Source of the DNA: Kangiella sp. HZ709
GTDB taxonomy: Bacteria > Pseudomonadota > Gammaproteobacteria > Enterobacterales > Kangiellaceae
Assembly: GCF_009674675.1 (NCBI RefSeq)
Contig: NZ_WKJC01000001.1
Coordinates: forward strand, 372,001-436,000
Reading direction: 5' to 3'
DNA length: 64,000 nucleotides
Numbering within the stretch: the first letter of the stretch is position 1; each line of letters opens with the position of its first letter. This document shows positions 44,703 through 54,300 of this stretch, in pieces. Below the pieces are notes generated by a model. The model was not told the DNA's origin, did not search any database, and saw nothing but the letters and a program-made list of their open reading frames with translations. Made by a program: the position numbers and the translations under genes.

Positions 44703-45881
44703 TTACATAAAAGCTTGCAAACCCGTCTGTGAACGACCAAGGATTAGGGCATGTATGTCATGCGTGCCTTCATAGGTATTCACAGCTTCTAAATTCATCG
44801 CATGACGAATTACATGATATTCATCAGCAATACCATTTCCACCATGCATATCACGCGCTAAGCGAGCAATATCAAGCGCTTTACCACAAGAATTACGCTT
44901 CACTAAAGAAATCATTTCAGGTTTGAACGCTTTCTCATCAATCAGGCGCCCTACTCTTAAAGCACCTTGCATACCTAAACTAATCTCTGTTTGCATATCC
45001 GCTAACTTTTTCTGGAATAACTGCATTGAGGCTAATGGCTTATCGAATTGCTTACGATCCATACCGTATTGACGCGCTGCGTGCCAGCAGAACTCTGCTG
45101 CGCCTAATGCGCCCCATGAAATACCGTATCGAGCGACATTTAAACAACCAAAAGGTCCTTTGAGGCCTTTAATTTCAGGGAATTTATTCTCTTCAGGAAC
45201 AAATACCTCATCCATTACAATTTCACCGGTAATCGAGGCTCTTAAAGCGAATTTGCCTTCGATTTTTGGTGCAGACAAGCCTTGCATGCCTTTTTCAAGG
45301 ATAAAGCCACGAATATCACCAGCATCATCTTTCGCCCACACCACGAAAACATCGGCTATCGGCGAGTTGGTGATCCACATTTTATTGCCGGTTAATTGAT
45401 AACCGCCATCAACTTTCTTAGCGCGCGTGGTCATGCTAGCAGGATCTGAACCAGAATCTGGCTCAGTTAAACCAAAACAGCCAACCCATTCACCCGTTGC
45501 TAATTTAGGTAAGAACTTTTCTTTTTGCGCTTCAGTGCCATAGGCATTAATTGGATGCATAACTAAACTGGATTGAACCGATAGTGCTGAACGATAACCG
45601 GAGTCAACACGTTCTACTTCGCGAGCTACTAAACCATAAGCCACATAAGAAGCCCCAGCACAACCATAACCATCGATTGTTGAGCCTAATAAACCCAACT
45701 CTCCTAACTCGTTCATAATTTCGCGATCGAAATTTTCATGACGGTTGGCCTCTAGGATCCGTGGCATTAACTTTTCTTGGCAATAATCACGCGCAGCATC
45801 GCGGATCATGCGCTCTTCTTCGGTTAATTGCTCATCCAATAAAAGGATATCATCCCAGTGCTCTAATAATGCTTTTGACAT
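44703..45881 (-). CDS. gcdH: Glutaryl-CoA dehydrogenase-type acyl-CoA dehydrogenase
   Basis: 392 residues, the usual length. The N-terminal helical domain ([20 protein letters not shown]), the FAD-contact motif [22 protein letters not shown] and the C-terminal catalytic Glu in [16 protein letters not shown] are all present; this last motif is characteristic of glutaryl-CoA dehydrogenase. The enzyme oxidatively decarboxylates glutaryl-CoA to crotonyl-CoA in lysine and tryptophan breakdown, passing electrons to ETF. It is a single-gene unit ending at the hairpin 44649-44673. The LysR and CoA-transferase genes that accompany gcdH elsewhere are not here. Confidence 0.93.
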   Translation of the reverse strand: MSKALLEHWDDILLLDEQLTEEERMIRDAARDYCQEKLMPRILEANRHENFDREIMNELGELGLLGSTIDGYGCAGASYVAYGLVAREVERVDSGYRSALSVQSSLVMHPINAYGTEAQKEKFLPKLATGEWVGCFGLTEPDSGSDPASMTTRAKKVDGGYQLTGNKMWITNSPIADVFVVWAKDDAGDIRGFILEKGMQGLSAPKIEGKFALRASITGEIVMDEVFVPEENKFPEIKGLKGPFGCLNVARYGISWGALGAAEFCWHAARQYGMDRKQFDKPLASMQLFQKKLADMQTEISLGMQGALRVGRLIDEKAFKPEMISLVKRNSCGKALDIARLARDMHGGNGIADEYHVIRHAMNLEAVNTYEGTHDIHALILGRSQTGLQAFM

Positions 45882-46028
45882 AGTCTTTTCTTAAGGTTTG
45901 TTGACATAAAAATCTGTGATGGAAATATACGCAATATCATCGAGTTTCACCAGAGCTTATCTTCTGGTCTGACCTTGAGATTTAAACTGTAACTTATGAC
46001 TCGATAGTCTTGATGTAAAAATATCAGC

Positions 46029-46814
46029 TTATTTGATATTACTATTAAATAGGCTATTAAAATTGCTGGAAGTTATTTCACAAATTTCTTCAAAACTAAC
46101 ATGATGTAAATCAGCTACAAACTGCCCTACTTCTTTAACATAAGCGGGCTGATTTGATTTGCCACGGTACGGAACAGGCGCCAGGTACGGCGAATCAGTT
46201 TCTATTAGTAAACGGTCAAGCGGGACCTTGCGGCAAACCTCTCTTAACTCTTCTGCATTTTTAAAAGTTACAATGCCTGAAAATGAAATGTAAAAACCTA
46301 AGTCCAAAGCCGCCTTTGCCATTTCCCAGCTTTCAGTGAAACAATGTAAAACGCCGCCGCACTCCTCTGCTTTTTCTTCACGCAAAATATCGAGAGTATC
46401 TTGACGTGCATCACGGGTATGAACAATAACTGGTTTGTTAGCAATTCTTGCAGCTTCTATATGCTTGCGAAAACTCATTTGTTGTAGAACATGGTTCTCA
46501 GCAGTTTTATTGTAAAAATAATCTAATCCGGTTTCACCAATTGCCACGACTTTTGGGTGCTGAGATTTCTCCACTAATAAATCCACATCAGTTTCAGCAA
46601 CTGCGTCGTAAAGAGGATGAATTCCCACTGAGCATGAAATGTCATCATGCGCTTCAGCAATGGATAAAACATCTTGGAATTTATCCATAGTGATGCCGAC
46701 ACAAAGCATATGGCCTACGCCTTTAGCTCGGGCAAAATCTAACGCCTTATTTAAGTCATCATCGTATTGACTTAAATCTAAGCGATCTAAGTGGCAATGG
46801 GAGTCAATTAACAT
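46029..46814 (-). CDS. TatD family metal-dependent hydrolase (YcfH-like)
   Basis: 261 residues. Metal ligands of the TIM-barrel amidohydrolase fold are visible: DSHCHLDRLDL at the N-terminus, GETGLDYFYN near residue 95, VIVHTRDARQDT near 130, GVLHCFTES near 155, and ETDSPYLAPVPYRGKSNQP near 205. TatD-type enzymes are DNases or D-aminoacyl-tRNA deacylase-like phosphoesterases. Position after pilZ and holB is the standard gammaproteobacterial order for the ycfH gene. Cytoplasmic. Confidence 0.95.
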   Translation of the reverse strand: MLIDSHCHLDRLDLSQYDDDLNKALDFARAKGVGHMLCVGITMDKFQDVLSIAEAHDDISCSVGIHPLYDAVAETDVDLLVEKSQHPKVVAIGETGLDYFYNKTAENHVLQQMSFRKHIEAARIANKPVIVHTRDARQDTLDILREEKAEECGGVLHCFTESWEMAKAALDLGFYISFSGIVTFKNAEELREVCRKVPLDRLLIETDSPYLAPVPYRGKSNQPAYVKEVGQFVADLHHVSFEEICEITSSNFNSLFNSNIK

Positions 46815-46906
46815 CTAGCGGCCTGAAATTAAATATTAAATCTGTCTTGATAGATTGTATTAAAAAGAAGTGGTTGGATAAAGTTTAAGAAGAATAACTC
46901 TGAAGG

Positions 46907-47257
46907 CTACATGGTATGAGTAGCCTTCTCCGAATCTAAACGTCCTACTAGGAAATTCTCAATTTTGCTTTTAACTTTGCCTTGGTCTTGATCGCTAAAT
47001 TGGATGCCGATACCCGCTCTACGATTAGCTTGAGCATTTTTTGGAGTAATCCAAGCAACTTTACCGGCGATAGGTAACTTTTCAGGATCGTCAATCAAGG
47101 CTAGCAACATAAAGACTTCATCACCTAAGTTATAATCTTTGCCGGTTTCAATAAAAACGCCACCGTTTTCAACAAATGGCATATAAGAGGCATAGAGATC
47201 GTCCTTATCCACAAAGGTAATGGTTAATATGCCTGGGCCGGTACGTTCAATTTTCAT
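46907..47257 (-). CDS. pilZ: PilZ domain protein, type IV pilus biogenesis PilZ-type
   Basis: 116 residues. A compact single PilZ domain: FVENGGVFIETGKDYNLGDEV, LPIAGKVAWITP and RAGIGIQF. The RxxxR di-GMP-binding motif is not evident at the N-terminus, as in the Pseudomonas PilZ needed for type IV pili, which does not bind c-di-GMP. The order holB-pilZ-tatD matches that of Pseudomonas. No pilus genes are in this window. Confidence 0.88.
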   Translation of the reverse strand: MKIERTGPGILTITFVDKDDLYASYMPFVENGGVFIETGKDYNLGDEVFMLLALIDDPEKLPIAGKVAWITPKNAQANRRAGIGIQFSDQDQGKVKSKIENFLVGRLDSEKATHTM

Positions 47258-47302
47258 GAGTGTTCCTTAGTTATTGCTCTGCTATTATCTTGTTGTTGAT
47301 TT

Positions 47303-48352
47303 CTAAGCAATTCTTCTAAATTTTTGTGCTAATTGTGTGCAGTAAATAAGTAAAGACTGCCACGATGAGCTTAGGTTAACTGGACTTTTCTTCATTATCA
47401 AGCTTCTCAGTTCGATGATTTTGTCATTAAGCTGCAGCAAACCTTGGTTTGAAAGGATGCCACATATGATTTCTATCGCCTCTTGCTGCCCTTTCAGAGC
47501 AATTAAGTCTTTATTATTGGTTTGCGCAAACAGCAACAAATCACGCATCATCAACTGCATCCACAGGCAACAATCTTCTACATCAGGTAACCATTTTTCT
47601 GCTAAAGCTAACGCAGGCTCTTTAGCTTCCAGTAAAAAAGCGATATCGAAAATAAATTCACCGCACTTAAAAGCATCGCCATTATTCGCAAAATCTTCAG
47701 CTTTATAAGGCGCTTGTGGAAATAGATTCAAGGCTAAAGTTAAATCATCAGTCGAATGTCCTTTTCGATCTTCTAACCAGGCTTGAATAGCTTCTTGGTC
47801 ACTAATACTCAAGGATAATAACTGACTACGACTTCTAATAGTTGCTGGCACTTGCTGCAACTGTTCTGTTTGTAAAATCAGCAAAGTTTTAGGTTGAGGT
47901 TCTTCTAATGTTTTCAAAAGCGCATTGTATGAATTTTGATTTAGTGCCGAAACCTGATGGATATTAGCCACTTTCCAACCACTTTGGTGAGCAGATTCCT
48001 GCAGAGAACTTATCAGTTGTCTAACTTGATCCACGGCAATTTGAGTTTTCCCGTCTTCAATTGCTAAAGGATAATAATCGGGGTGGCTTTGAGATTCATA
48101 TAAGTGGCAAGACTTGCAGTCACCGCAAGCTGACTCCACTTCTGAATGATTTTGGCACAGTACCCAGCGAGCAAATTCATCGGCAAAGGCATCACGACCA
48201 ATACCATCGGCACCTAGCAACAAAACTCCATGGTGCATAGAGCCTGAACGAAATTGCTGTGCTAACTGCTCAAATGATGTTTGATTCCAAAAATCGAGTT
48301 CAGACTCTCGAGTTGCAACTATCGGTAAATCTTCATCGCCAAATAAGCTCAT
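47303..48352 (-). CDS. holB: DNA polymerase III delta-prime subunit
   Basis: 349 residues. The clamp-loader AAA+ fold begins at HHGVLLLGADGIGRDAFADE, with a zinc-binding cluster CQNHSEVESACGDCKSCHLY, then QVRQLISSLQESAHQSGWKV and SYNALLKTLEEPQPKTLLIL, which are standard for HolB. IRSRSQLLSL gives the SRC-like region. The C-terminal collar domain follows. It loads the beta clamp in the replisome. Its start overlaps the tmk stop by 4 bp (ATGA). Confidence 0.95.
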   Translation of the reverse strand: MSLFGDEDLPIVATRESELDFWNQTSFEQLAQQFRSGSMHHGVLLLGADGIGRDAFADEFARWVLCQNHSEVESACGDCKSCHLYESQSHPDYYPLAIEDGKTQIAVDQVRQLISSLQESAHQSGWKVANIHQVSALNQNSYNALLKTLEEPQPKTLLILQTEQLQQVPATIRSRSQLLSLSISDQEAIQAWLEDRKGHSTDDLTLALNLFPQAPYKAEDFANNGDAFKCGEFIFDIAFLLEAKEPALALAEKWLPDVEDCCLWMQLMMRDLLLFAQTNNKDLIALKGQQEAIEIICGILSNQGLLQLNDKIIELRSLIMKKSPVNLSSSWQSLLIYCTQLAQKFRRIA

Positions 48353-49008
48353 AGCTCTGCCTTGTTTATCGCAGGAGAGTTAACTTGATAAAACTCACTT
48401 AAGACTTTCTCAATTTGCTGTTGAACTTGTTTAATCGAACCAGTCGCATCAATAACTTTCATGCGCTCAGGTTCCGCTTTAGCAATGGCCAAATAACCAT
48501 CGCGAACACGTTTAAAGAACTCTATTTGCTCAGACTCAAAACGATCTTTTTCGCCACGCTGTTCTGCTCGTTCTAAACCAATCTCTATTGGTAGATCGAG
48601 CATAATGGTTAAATCAGGCTTAAACCCCTGTAATGACCAATCATCAAGTTCTTCAAGTCGCTCAAACCCTAACTCGCGACCTGCGCCTTGGTAGGCATAA
48701 CTGGCGTCAGTGAAACGGTCGGATAATACCCAATGGCCGGCATCTAAAGCAGGTCGTATTTTTTGCGAAACATGCTGGCAACGAGCAGCAAACATCAATA
48801 AAAGCTCAGTACGACTATCCACTTGTTCATCGCGCTTATTCAATAATAATTCACGAATCTCCTCAGCCAAAGGCGTGCCGCCAGGTTCGCGGCTGTGCAT
48901 TATTTCGATACCTTTATCGGATAACCATTGGGTTATAAAGGCGATATTGGTAGATTTGCCAACGCCTTCCGTACCTTCAATCGTGATAAATTTGCCTGCT
49001 TTGCTCAT
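48349..49008 (-). CDS. tmk: Thymidylate kinase
   Basis: 219 residues. The P-loop GTEGVGKST at residues 10-18, the DR motif in VLSDRFTDASYAYQGAGR, and the lid region ERAEQRGEKDRFE are present. It phosphorylates dTMP to dTDP with ATP. Flanked by mltG upstream and holB downstream (4-bp overlap), in the conserved pabC-mltG-tmk-holB order. Confidence 0.97.
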   Translation of the reverse strand: MSKAGKFITIEGTEGVGKSTNIAFITQWLSDKGIEIMHSREPGGTPLAEEIRELLLNKRDEQVDSRTELLLMFAARCQHVSQKIRPALDAGHWVLSDRFTDASYAYQGAGRELGFERLEELDDWSLQGFKPDLTIMLDLPIEIGLERAEQRGEKDRFESEQIEFFKRVRDGYLAIAKAEPERMKVIDATGSIKQVQQQIEKVLSEFYQVNSPAINKAEL

Positions 49009-49037
49009 AAAACTATCTGCTGCCTTTATTCTTCAGA

Positions 49038-50033
49038 TTAGCGCTTAAGCTGATACTTGCGCACTGCATTGTTATGCTCTTTTAAGGTTTCGCTAAATTG
49101 ATGGGTTCCATCGCCTTTGGCAACAAAATACAAGGCTTTGCCATCTTGCGGATTCAAAGCAGCGTTAATAGCTTCGCGACCCACCATAGCGATTGGACTT
49201 GGCGGTAACCCTTTGTGAACATAGGTGTTCCATGGATGAGGATTTTTGATATCTTTACGACGAATATCCCCATCAAAACCAGGCAGTAACCCATAAATAA
49301 TGGTTGGATCGGTTTGCAGTAACATGCCTTTTTGTAAACGTCTAACAAAGACACCTGCAATAATAGGTCTTTCTGCTGCCACCGCAGTTTCTTTTTCGAT
49401 AATGGAAGCCATTATCAAAGCTTCATAAGGATCTTCATAAGGTAAATCAGGAGCGCGATTGTTCCACTCTTCTTCAAGCACTTTTGCTAGTTGCTGGTTA
49501 GCTCTTTGATAAATATCTAAATCGCTATCACCTTTATTAAACTGATACGTTTCTGCAAAAAATATGCCTTCTAAATACTCATCATTAGCTAAACCAAATT
49601 CAACTTTTAGCTGTTCTAAGTCATTAATCTTTTTGTCGAGTCTTGAGTCGGTACTGATGCTATTAAAGAGCTCATAGATATTAGAACCTTCAATAACCGA
49701 AACTTGATAACTTTTAACTTTGCCTTCGACCAAAGTTGCTAAAACTTCTGTCGGGGTCATGGTTGGCGAAACTTGATATTCACCTGCTTTTATCGAGCGC
49801 AATTCAGGCTGCATCTTGAGTAGCAATTGATAATAGTAAAAATTATCAATATGCCCTGCCGCCTGCCATTTTTTGCCCAACTTATAAGCTGAGTCGCCTT
49901 TCTTTACAGTTAAATCAGAGTTTAAGCCTAATGGTGTCACTAAAAACTTTTGATAATTGGTCCATTGAAACCAAGTAACTGCTGCTAACACAATGACGAG
50001 GATCAAGAATAATAATGGGATTTTTTTCTTCAT
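49038..50033 (-). CDS. mltG: Endolytic transglycosylase MltG
   Basis: 331 residues. One N-terminal membrane helix (IPLLFLILVIVLAAVTWF) is followed by a LysM-like subdomain (VKKGDSAYKLGKKWQAAG) and the YceG fold. The catalytic Glu is in LIMASIIEKETA, and LPGFDGDIRRKDIKNPHPWN plus KGLPPSPIAMVGREAI are conserved. It cleaves nascent glycan strands at the inner membrane and acts as a terminase of peptidoglycan polymerisation. It lies 20 bp downstream of pabC and 30 bp before tmk. Confidence 0.96.
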   Translation of the reverse strand: MKKKIPLLFLILVIVLAAVTWFQWTNYQKFLVTPLGLNSDLTVKKGDSAYKLGKKWQAAGHIDNFYYYQLLLKMQPELRSIKAGEYQVSPTMTPTEVLATLVEGKVKSYQVSVIEGSNIYELFNSISTDSRLDKKINDLEQLKVEFGLANDEYLEGIFFAETYQFNKGDSDLDIYQRANQQLAKVLEEEWNNRAPDLPYEDPYEALIMASIIEKETAVAAERPIIAGVFVRRLQKGMLLQTDPTIIYGLLPGFDGDIRRKDIKNPHPWNTYVHKGLPPSPIAMVGREAINAALNPQDGKALYFVAKGDGTHQFSETLKEHNNAVRKYQLKR

Positions 50034-50052
50034 TTAAATTGGTTGTTCAACT

Positions 50053-50853
50053 TTAGTAGTTTACAGTCACTTTATTATAGTCAGCTTGTAGCTGTTGTAA
50101 GTCAGGAGAAGCTTTAAAGGTAACAACCTTGTCCGCTAATTGGATCTGAGTTACCGGAATAATACCGACAATTGCATTAGAAACCAAACAATATTCAGCT
50201 CGCCCAAGGATTTCCAAACCAAACTTGGACTGATACACATTATTTTGGGTATGCAGTAGCCAGCGCCTTGCTGTTCCATTGACTCCAGCTTTATTGACCT
50301 TTGGAGTTAACCAACGGTTTTTCACATAAAAATATATATTACTTTTACTACCACAGATCATGAATTTTCCGTTCAGCATAATACTATCAAAGCAGTCTTC
50401 AGAAATTTCACTGGTCGCTAATACTTGATCTAAACGATTTAAATGCTTGATACCTGCTAAAGCTTTATTCTGACTGATGGGTGTTTCGCAAATGGCTAAT
50501 GTAACGCCTTTTCCTAAAGCTGCTATTGAAGATAGATTTAATGGCGACCACTGCATATAAAACTGATAAGTCGGATCTTTAGGAATCCCATAGCCTCGTT
50601 CGTTTTTACCGCTGGCACCGCGACTAATAGTGAGTCTTAAAGCACCATCTTTTTCAGGCTGTTTGGCAATAAAGTTGATTAAATCATGATAGATTTTATC
50701 TGCGTCCAGTTGATGAAATTTTAGCCTTTCGGCAGAAAAGCTAATTCGCTCAAGATGCAGTGGCCAGCGGTGAATTTGGTTATCGACTACTTTCATGGTG
50801 GTGAAAAAACCATCACCGTATAACAAGCCTCTGTCTAAATTATGTGCGTTCAT
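50053..50853 (-). CDS. pabC: Aminodeoxychorismate lyase
   Basis: 266 residues of the PLP fold type IV family. RGLLYGDGFFTTMKV at the N-terminus, the PLP Lys in LAGIKHLNRLDQVLA (about residue 140) and CGSKSNIYFYV are typical. It converts 4-amino-4-deoxychorismate to p-aminobenzoate and pyruvate for folate. Its ATG shares one base with the stop of the upstream L,D-transpeptidase gene (TAATG), so translation is probably coupled to that gene rather than to fabF. Confidence 0.94.
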   Translation of the reverse strand: MNAHNLDRGLLYGDGFFTTMKVVDNQIHRWPLHLERISFSAERLKFHQLDADKIYHDLINFIAKQPEKDGALRLTISRGASGKNERGYGIPKDPTYQFYMQWSPLNLSSIAALGKGVTLAICETPISQNKALAGIKHLNRLDQVLATSEISEDCFDSIMLNGKFMICGSKSNIYFYVKNRWLTPKVNKAGVNGTARRWLLHTQNNVYQSKFGLEILGRAEYCLVSNAIVGIIPVTQIQLADKVVTFKASPDLQQLQADYNKVTVNY

Positions 50854-51569
50854 TAATTAAAAATATAGCTTCCTTGGTTGTTCTCAGTATTAGGAGGAAA
50901 TTTGTTTTTTTCAAAATAATCATACCCTTCTTTTAAGTTTTCCCAAAAACTAAACCATTGATTATTTTTATAACGCTTCATGTTTTCTTGGCTCATTCTA
51001 AATGGAAATGCGTGCACTCTAAAAAATGGCTGGCCTTTGTTTAAAGCCGCATCGGCGAGTATATAAATTTCTTCAATCAATGGATCGGTCATGGTATAAC
51101 AGCCTATTGATACGCAATTGCCGTGAATCATCAAGGCACTGCCAGTGCGTTGATGATATCGATCATATGCATTGGGAAAACCTAAATTAAATGATAAGTG
51201 AAAGCGACTATTAGGGTTCATTTGATTTGGCTTAACAAAGTAAAACCCCTCAGGGCTTTGCAGATCACCCTCTTTTAACTTCGGTCCTAGTTTTCCAGAA
51301 AAAGTACAAATGGGGTATGTTTTAAATAGTTTAAACTTATCTGTGTTAGTTTCTTGCACCCAGGCTTCTAAAGTTGACTCCTGTTTAAAAACCCTGAAAT
51401 AAACAGGCGAACCCAGCTCAAGCCCTTGTAGTTTGAGTGCTTGTGCTAGCGGGCTACTGACTCTACTAATAACCTTTTTAGAGCGAGCACTTTCTGGAAC
51501 TTTACTAGATATAGACGTAGAGACTAAATTCATAATGACTATCAGTAGCAATAAGCTCTTTTTATGCAT
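50853..51569 (-). CDS. YafK-like L,D-transpeptidase (YkuD fold)
   Basis: 238 residues with an N-terminal signal (SLLLLIVIMNLVSTSIS). KTYPICTFSGKLGPKLKEGD, SPEGFYFV, and the catalytic motif MIHGNCVSIGCYTM (H-G-x3-S-x-G-C) identify a YafK/ErfK-type domain. Family members form or cleave meso-DAP crosslinks or lipoprotein attachments to peptidoglycan in the periplasm. It is inserted between fabF and pabC, which are normally adjacent, and is coupled to pabC. The terminator after fabF lies just upstream, so this gene needs its own promoter. Confidence 0.9.
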   Translation of the reverse strand: MHKKSLLLLIVIMNLVSTSISSKVPESARSKKVISRVSSPLAQALKLQGLELGSPVYFRVFKQESTLEAWVQETNTDKFKLFKTYPICTFSGKLGPKLKEGDLQSPEGFYFVKPNQMNPNSRFHLSFNLGFPNAYDRYHQRTGSALMIHGNCVSIGCYTMTDPLIEEIYILADAALNKGQPFFRVHAFPFRMSQENMKRYKNNQWFSFWENLKEGYDYFEKNKFPPNTENNQGSYIFN

Positions 51570-51616
51570 CTGCTGGCTTTTATTTGATAAGTACTACTAA
51601 TGATAATAACAATAAA

Positions 51617-51640
51617 AAAGGCAAGTAGAAACTTGCCTTT
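51617..51640 (-). terminator. Intrinsic terminator of fabF
   Basis: AAAGGCAAGT (51617-51626) and ACTTGCCTTT (51631-51640) form a 10-bp stem with a 4-nt loop. Read on the minus strand it lies just after the fabF stop and continues into a T-run. Confidence 0.88.
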
Positions 51641-51663
51641 AAAACTTAAGCTGTAGCTAATGT

Positions 51664-52902
51664 TTAGATTTTGCTGAAAATTAACGATCCGTTAGTACCA
51701 CCGAAACCAAAAGAATTACACACTGTATTGGTTATAGCTGTTTGGCGAGCGGTATGCGGGACATAATCTAAATCACAACCTTCATCAGGGTTGTCTAAAT
51801 TAACGGTTGGCGGAGCTACTTGATCGCGAATAGCTAAAACACTGTAAATAGCTTCTACAGAGCCTGCGGCGCCCAATAAATGGCCAGTCATGGATTTTGT
51901 TGAACTGACCATAACTTTTTTAGCATGCTCACCAAAAACAGTCTTAACTGCAGCGGTTTCAGCTTTATCACCCGCTGGGGTTGAAGTACCGTGAGCGTTA
52001 ATGTATTGAATATCTTCTGGGTTCATTGCCGCATCATTCAAAGCATTTTGCATAGCACTGGCGGCACCTTCGCCGTCGGCTGGCGGTGAAGTAATATGGA
52101 AAGCATCACCAGACATGCCAAAGCCTGTTAATTCAGCATAAATCTTAGCGCCGCGAGCTTTAGCGTGTTCATACTCTTCAACTACCATAACACCAGCACC
52201 ATCACCCATGACAAAACCATCGCGATCTTTATCCCAAGGACGCGAAGCTGCATGCGGCTCATCATTACGAGTTGAAAGTGCTTTCGCTGCCGCAAAGCCG
52301 CCCAAAGAGACTGGTGTAGAGCCTTTTTCTGCGCCACCAGCAATCATTGCGTCAGCATCACCATAAGCAATCATACGTGCCGCATGGCCGATTGAATGAA
52401 CGCCCGTTGTACAAGCAGTAACAATAGATATATTGGGTCCTTTTAATCCATATTTAATGGATAAATGGCCAGAAATCATATTAATAATAGAGCCAGGGAT
52501 AAAAAATGGAGAAATTCTACGAGGCCCACGCTCATGGTTTAAAATTGAGGTGTCTTCGATGGTAGTCATGCCCCCAATACCAGCGCCAACACAAGCACCT
52601 ATGCGACTAGCATTTTCTTCAGTAACGACTAAACCTGAGTCTTCCCAAGCCTCAGCGCCAGCGACTATGCCGTATTGGATAAAGATATCCATCTTACGGG
52701 CGTCTTTTTTAGCTAATACCGGCTCTGCATTAAAGTTTTTAACCGAACATACAAAACGAGTACTGAGATTGCTAGCATCAAAGTCTTCAATCATATTGGC
52801 ACCGCTTTTAGCCGCTAAGATACCATCCCAAGAATCTTTAATATTGTTACCTAAAGGACTTAACATGCCTAAGCCAGTAACTACCACTCTACGCTTTCCC
52901 AA
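51664..52902 (-). CDS. fabF: Beta-ketoacyl-ACP synthase II
   Basis: 412 residues. The catalytic triad of condensing enzymes is visible: Cys in [16 protein letters not shown] (about 165), His in [15 protein letters not shown] (about 303) and His in [14 protein letters not shown] (about 340). [15 protein letters not shown] opens the protein. It elongates acyl-ACP with malonyl-ACP, including the temperature-dependent 16:1 to 18:1 step. It follows acpP, from which it is separated by a strong hairpin, so readthrough or its own promoter is needed. Confidence 0.97.
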   Translation of the reverse strand: MGKRRVVVTGLGMLSPLGNNIKDSWDGILAAKSGANMIEDFDASNLSTRFVCSVKNFNAEPVLAKKDARKMDIFIQYGIVAGAEAWEDSGLVVTEENASRIGACVGAGIGGMTTIEDTSILNHERGPRRISPFFIPGSIINMISGHLSIKYGLKGPNISIVTACTTGVHSIGHAARMIAYGDADAMIAGGAEKGSTPVSLGGFAAAKALSTRNDEPHAASRPWDKDRDGFVMGDGAGVMVVEEYEHAKARGAKIYAELTGFGMSGDAFHITSPPADGEGAASAMQNALNDAAMNPEDIQYINAHGTSTPAGDKAETAAVKTVFGEHAKKVMVSSTKSMTGHLLGAAGSVEAIYSVLAIRDQVAPPTVNLDNPDEGCDLDYVPHTARQTAITNTVCNSFGFGGTNGSLIFSKI

Positions 52903-52957
52903 GGAACTACCCTCTTATATTTATCAGTTAAACGAGCGTTTTATAGCCCTAAAAAAC

Positions 52958-52991
52958 AAATGGGTAAAACACTTTCGCATTTTACCCATTT
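52958..52991 (-). terminator. Intrinsic terminator or attenuator after acpP
   Basis: AAATGGGTAAAA (52958-52969) pairs with TTTTACCCATTT (52980-52991) around a 10-nt loop. On the minus strand it is followed by TGTTTTTT. It lies about 30 bp after the acpP stop and could uncouple the very high acpP expression from fabF. Confidence 0.85.
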
Positions 52992-53020
52992 TAGCACTTA
53001 TATATTTCAGACGAGTGAAA

Positions 53021-53260
53021 TTAAGCGTCTACGTTCGCCTTGATGTAATCAATAGCAGCTTGAACAGTATTGATTTTCTCAGCTTCCTCATCAGGAATCT
53101 CAGTATCAAACTCTTCTTCTAAAGCCATTACCAACTCAACTGTATCAAGTGAATCAGCACCTAAATCGTCAACAAAAGAAGCTTCTGTAGTTACTTCGTC
53201 TTCTTTAACACCTAGTTGTTCAACTACGATGTTTTTAACGCGTTCTTCGATATTACTCAT
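53021..53260 (-). CDS. acpP: Acyl carrier protein
   Basis: 79 residues, very acidic. The phosphopantetheine Ser is in [20 protein letters not shown], the invariant AcpP motif. It begins [18 protein letters not shown] and ends YIKANVDA. It carries acyl chains for fatty acid, lipid A and lipoate synthesis. A 159-bp gap to fabG probably contains its own promoter, and a terminator-like hairpin follows it. Confidence 0.98.
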   Translation of the reverse strand: MSNIEERVKNIVVEQLGVKEDEVTTEASFVDDLGADSLDTVELVMALEEEFDTEIPDEEAEKINTVQAAIDYIKANVDA

Positions 53261-53419
53261 CTGTATAAAATCCTCGTATATAACGCAAATTAGTTATTGC
53301 GTGCGTATTTTAATTAAACCACGCAAAGTAGCAAGTCTCATTTCACATTTTAAGCAAAGGTCAGACCTGGTGTACATTACTATATTGTGACAAAAAGTTA
53401 TTTTTAAAGCTCTTTAACT

Positions 53420-54166
53420 TTAAATCATGTGCAAGCCGCCATTAACGTTAATAGTCTCACCCGTAATATACCCCGCATCATCACTGGCTAAAAAACCAAC
53501 TGCATTAGCAATATCTTCTGGCGAACCTAAACGTACCATTGGTACCTGATCAAGCATCACTTTTCTTTGATCATCATTTAAAGCTTTGGTCATATCCGTA
53601 TCGATAAAACCGGGCGCCACAACATTGACGGTAATCCCGCGTGAGCCAATTTCTCGAGCTAAGGATTTAGAAAAACCAATCAAGCCAGCTTTAGCGGCTG
53701 AGTAGTTTGCCTGCCCAGGATTACCCATAGTGCCAACCACTGAACCGATGGTGACGATTCTGCCCCACTTGGCTTTCATCATGCCGCGTAAGCAGGCTTT
53801 TGATAGACGAAAGACCGAAGTTAGATTGGTGTTCATAATGGTTTCCCACTCGTCGTCTTTCATGCGCATCAATAAATTATCACGCGTTACGCCTGCGTTA
53901 TTAACTAAGATTTGTGGTGTAGAGCCAAACTCACCTTTGATGGTGTCTAGCACGCTCTCAATAGATTCAGGATCGGTGACGTTTAAGCACATGCCTACTC
54001 CGTCCAAACCTGCGGCTTTGAAATTCTCGGAAATTTTTTCTGCACCAGTATCTGAAGTAGCAGTACCAATTACTTTCGCGCCTGATTTTGCTAGTTTATG
54101 GGCAATGGCTTGACCGATACCACGACTTGCACCTGTTACTAAAGCAATCTTTTGTGTCTCACTCAT
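53420..54166 (-). CDS. fabG: 3-oxoacyl-ACP reductase
   Basis: 248 residues, short-chain dehydrogenase. The NADPH-binding TGASRGIGQAIAHKL, the catalytic Ser in IVTIGSVVGTMGNPGQ, and Tyr/Lys in NYSAAKAGLIGFSKSLARE are present. It reduces beta-ketoacyl-ACP in fatty acid elongation. A terminator hairpin separates it from the upstream fabD, so it may start from a promoter in the 134-bp gap. Confidence 0.97.
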   Translation of the reverse strand: MSETQKIALVTGASRGIGQAIAHKLAKSGAKVIGTATSDTGAEKISENFKAAGLDGVGMCLNVTDPESIESVLDTIKGEFGSTPQILVNNAGVTRDNLLMRMKDDEWETIMNTNLTSVFRLSKACLRGMMKAKWGRIVTIGSVVGTMGNPGQANYSAAKAGLIGFSKSLAREIGSRGITVNVVAPGFIDTDMTKALNDDQRKVMLDQVPMVRLGSPEDIANAVGFLASDDAGYITGETINVNGGLHMI

Positions 54167-54271
54167 AAGTTTCTCGTATTTATTATGAATTTAATTGTTG
54201 GCAAGATTAGCAAAGTTTTTACAGGACTACCATTAACTATTGGTCTGATTAGTTACTTTATAAGACATAAA

Positions 54272-54295
54272 AAAAGCAGCTCGAAGGCTGCTTTT
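54272..54295 (-). terminator. Intrinsic terminator of fabD
   Basis: AAAAGCAGC (54272-54280) and GCTGCTTTT (54287-54295) form a 9-bp stem with a 6-nt loop. On the minus strand it lies directly after the fabD stop and is followed by a T-run. Confidence 0.85.
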
Positions 54296-54300
54296 ATAAA

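Noticed and set aside
52433-53122. 229-residue plus-strand frame opposite fabF and acpP
   Set aside because: It runs antisense through two unmistakable core genes and has no recognisable domain.
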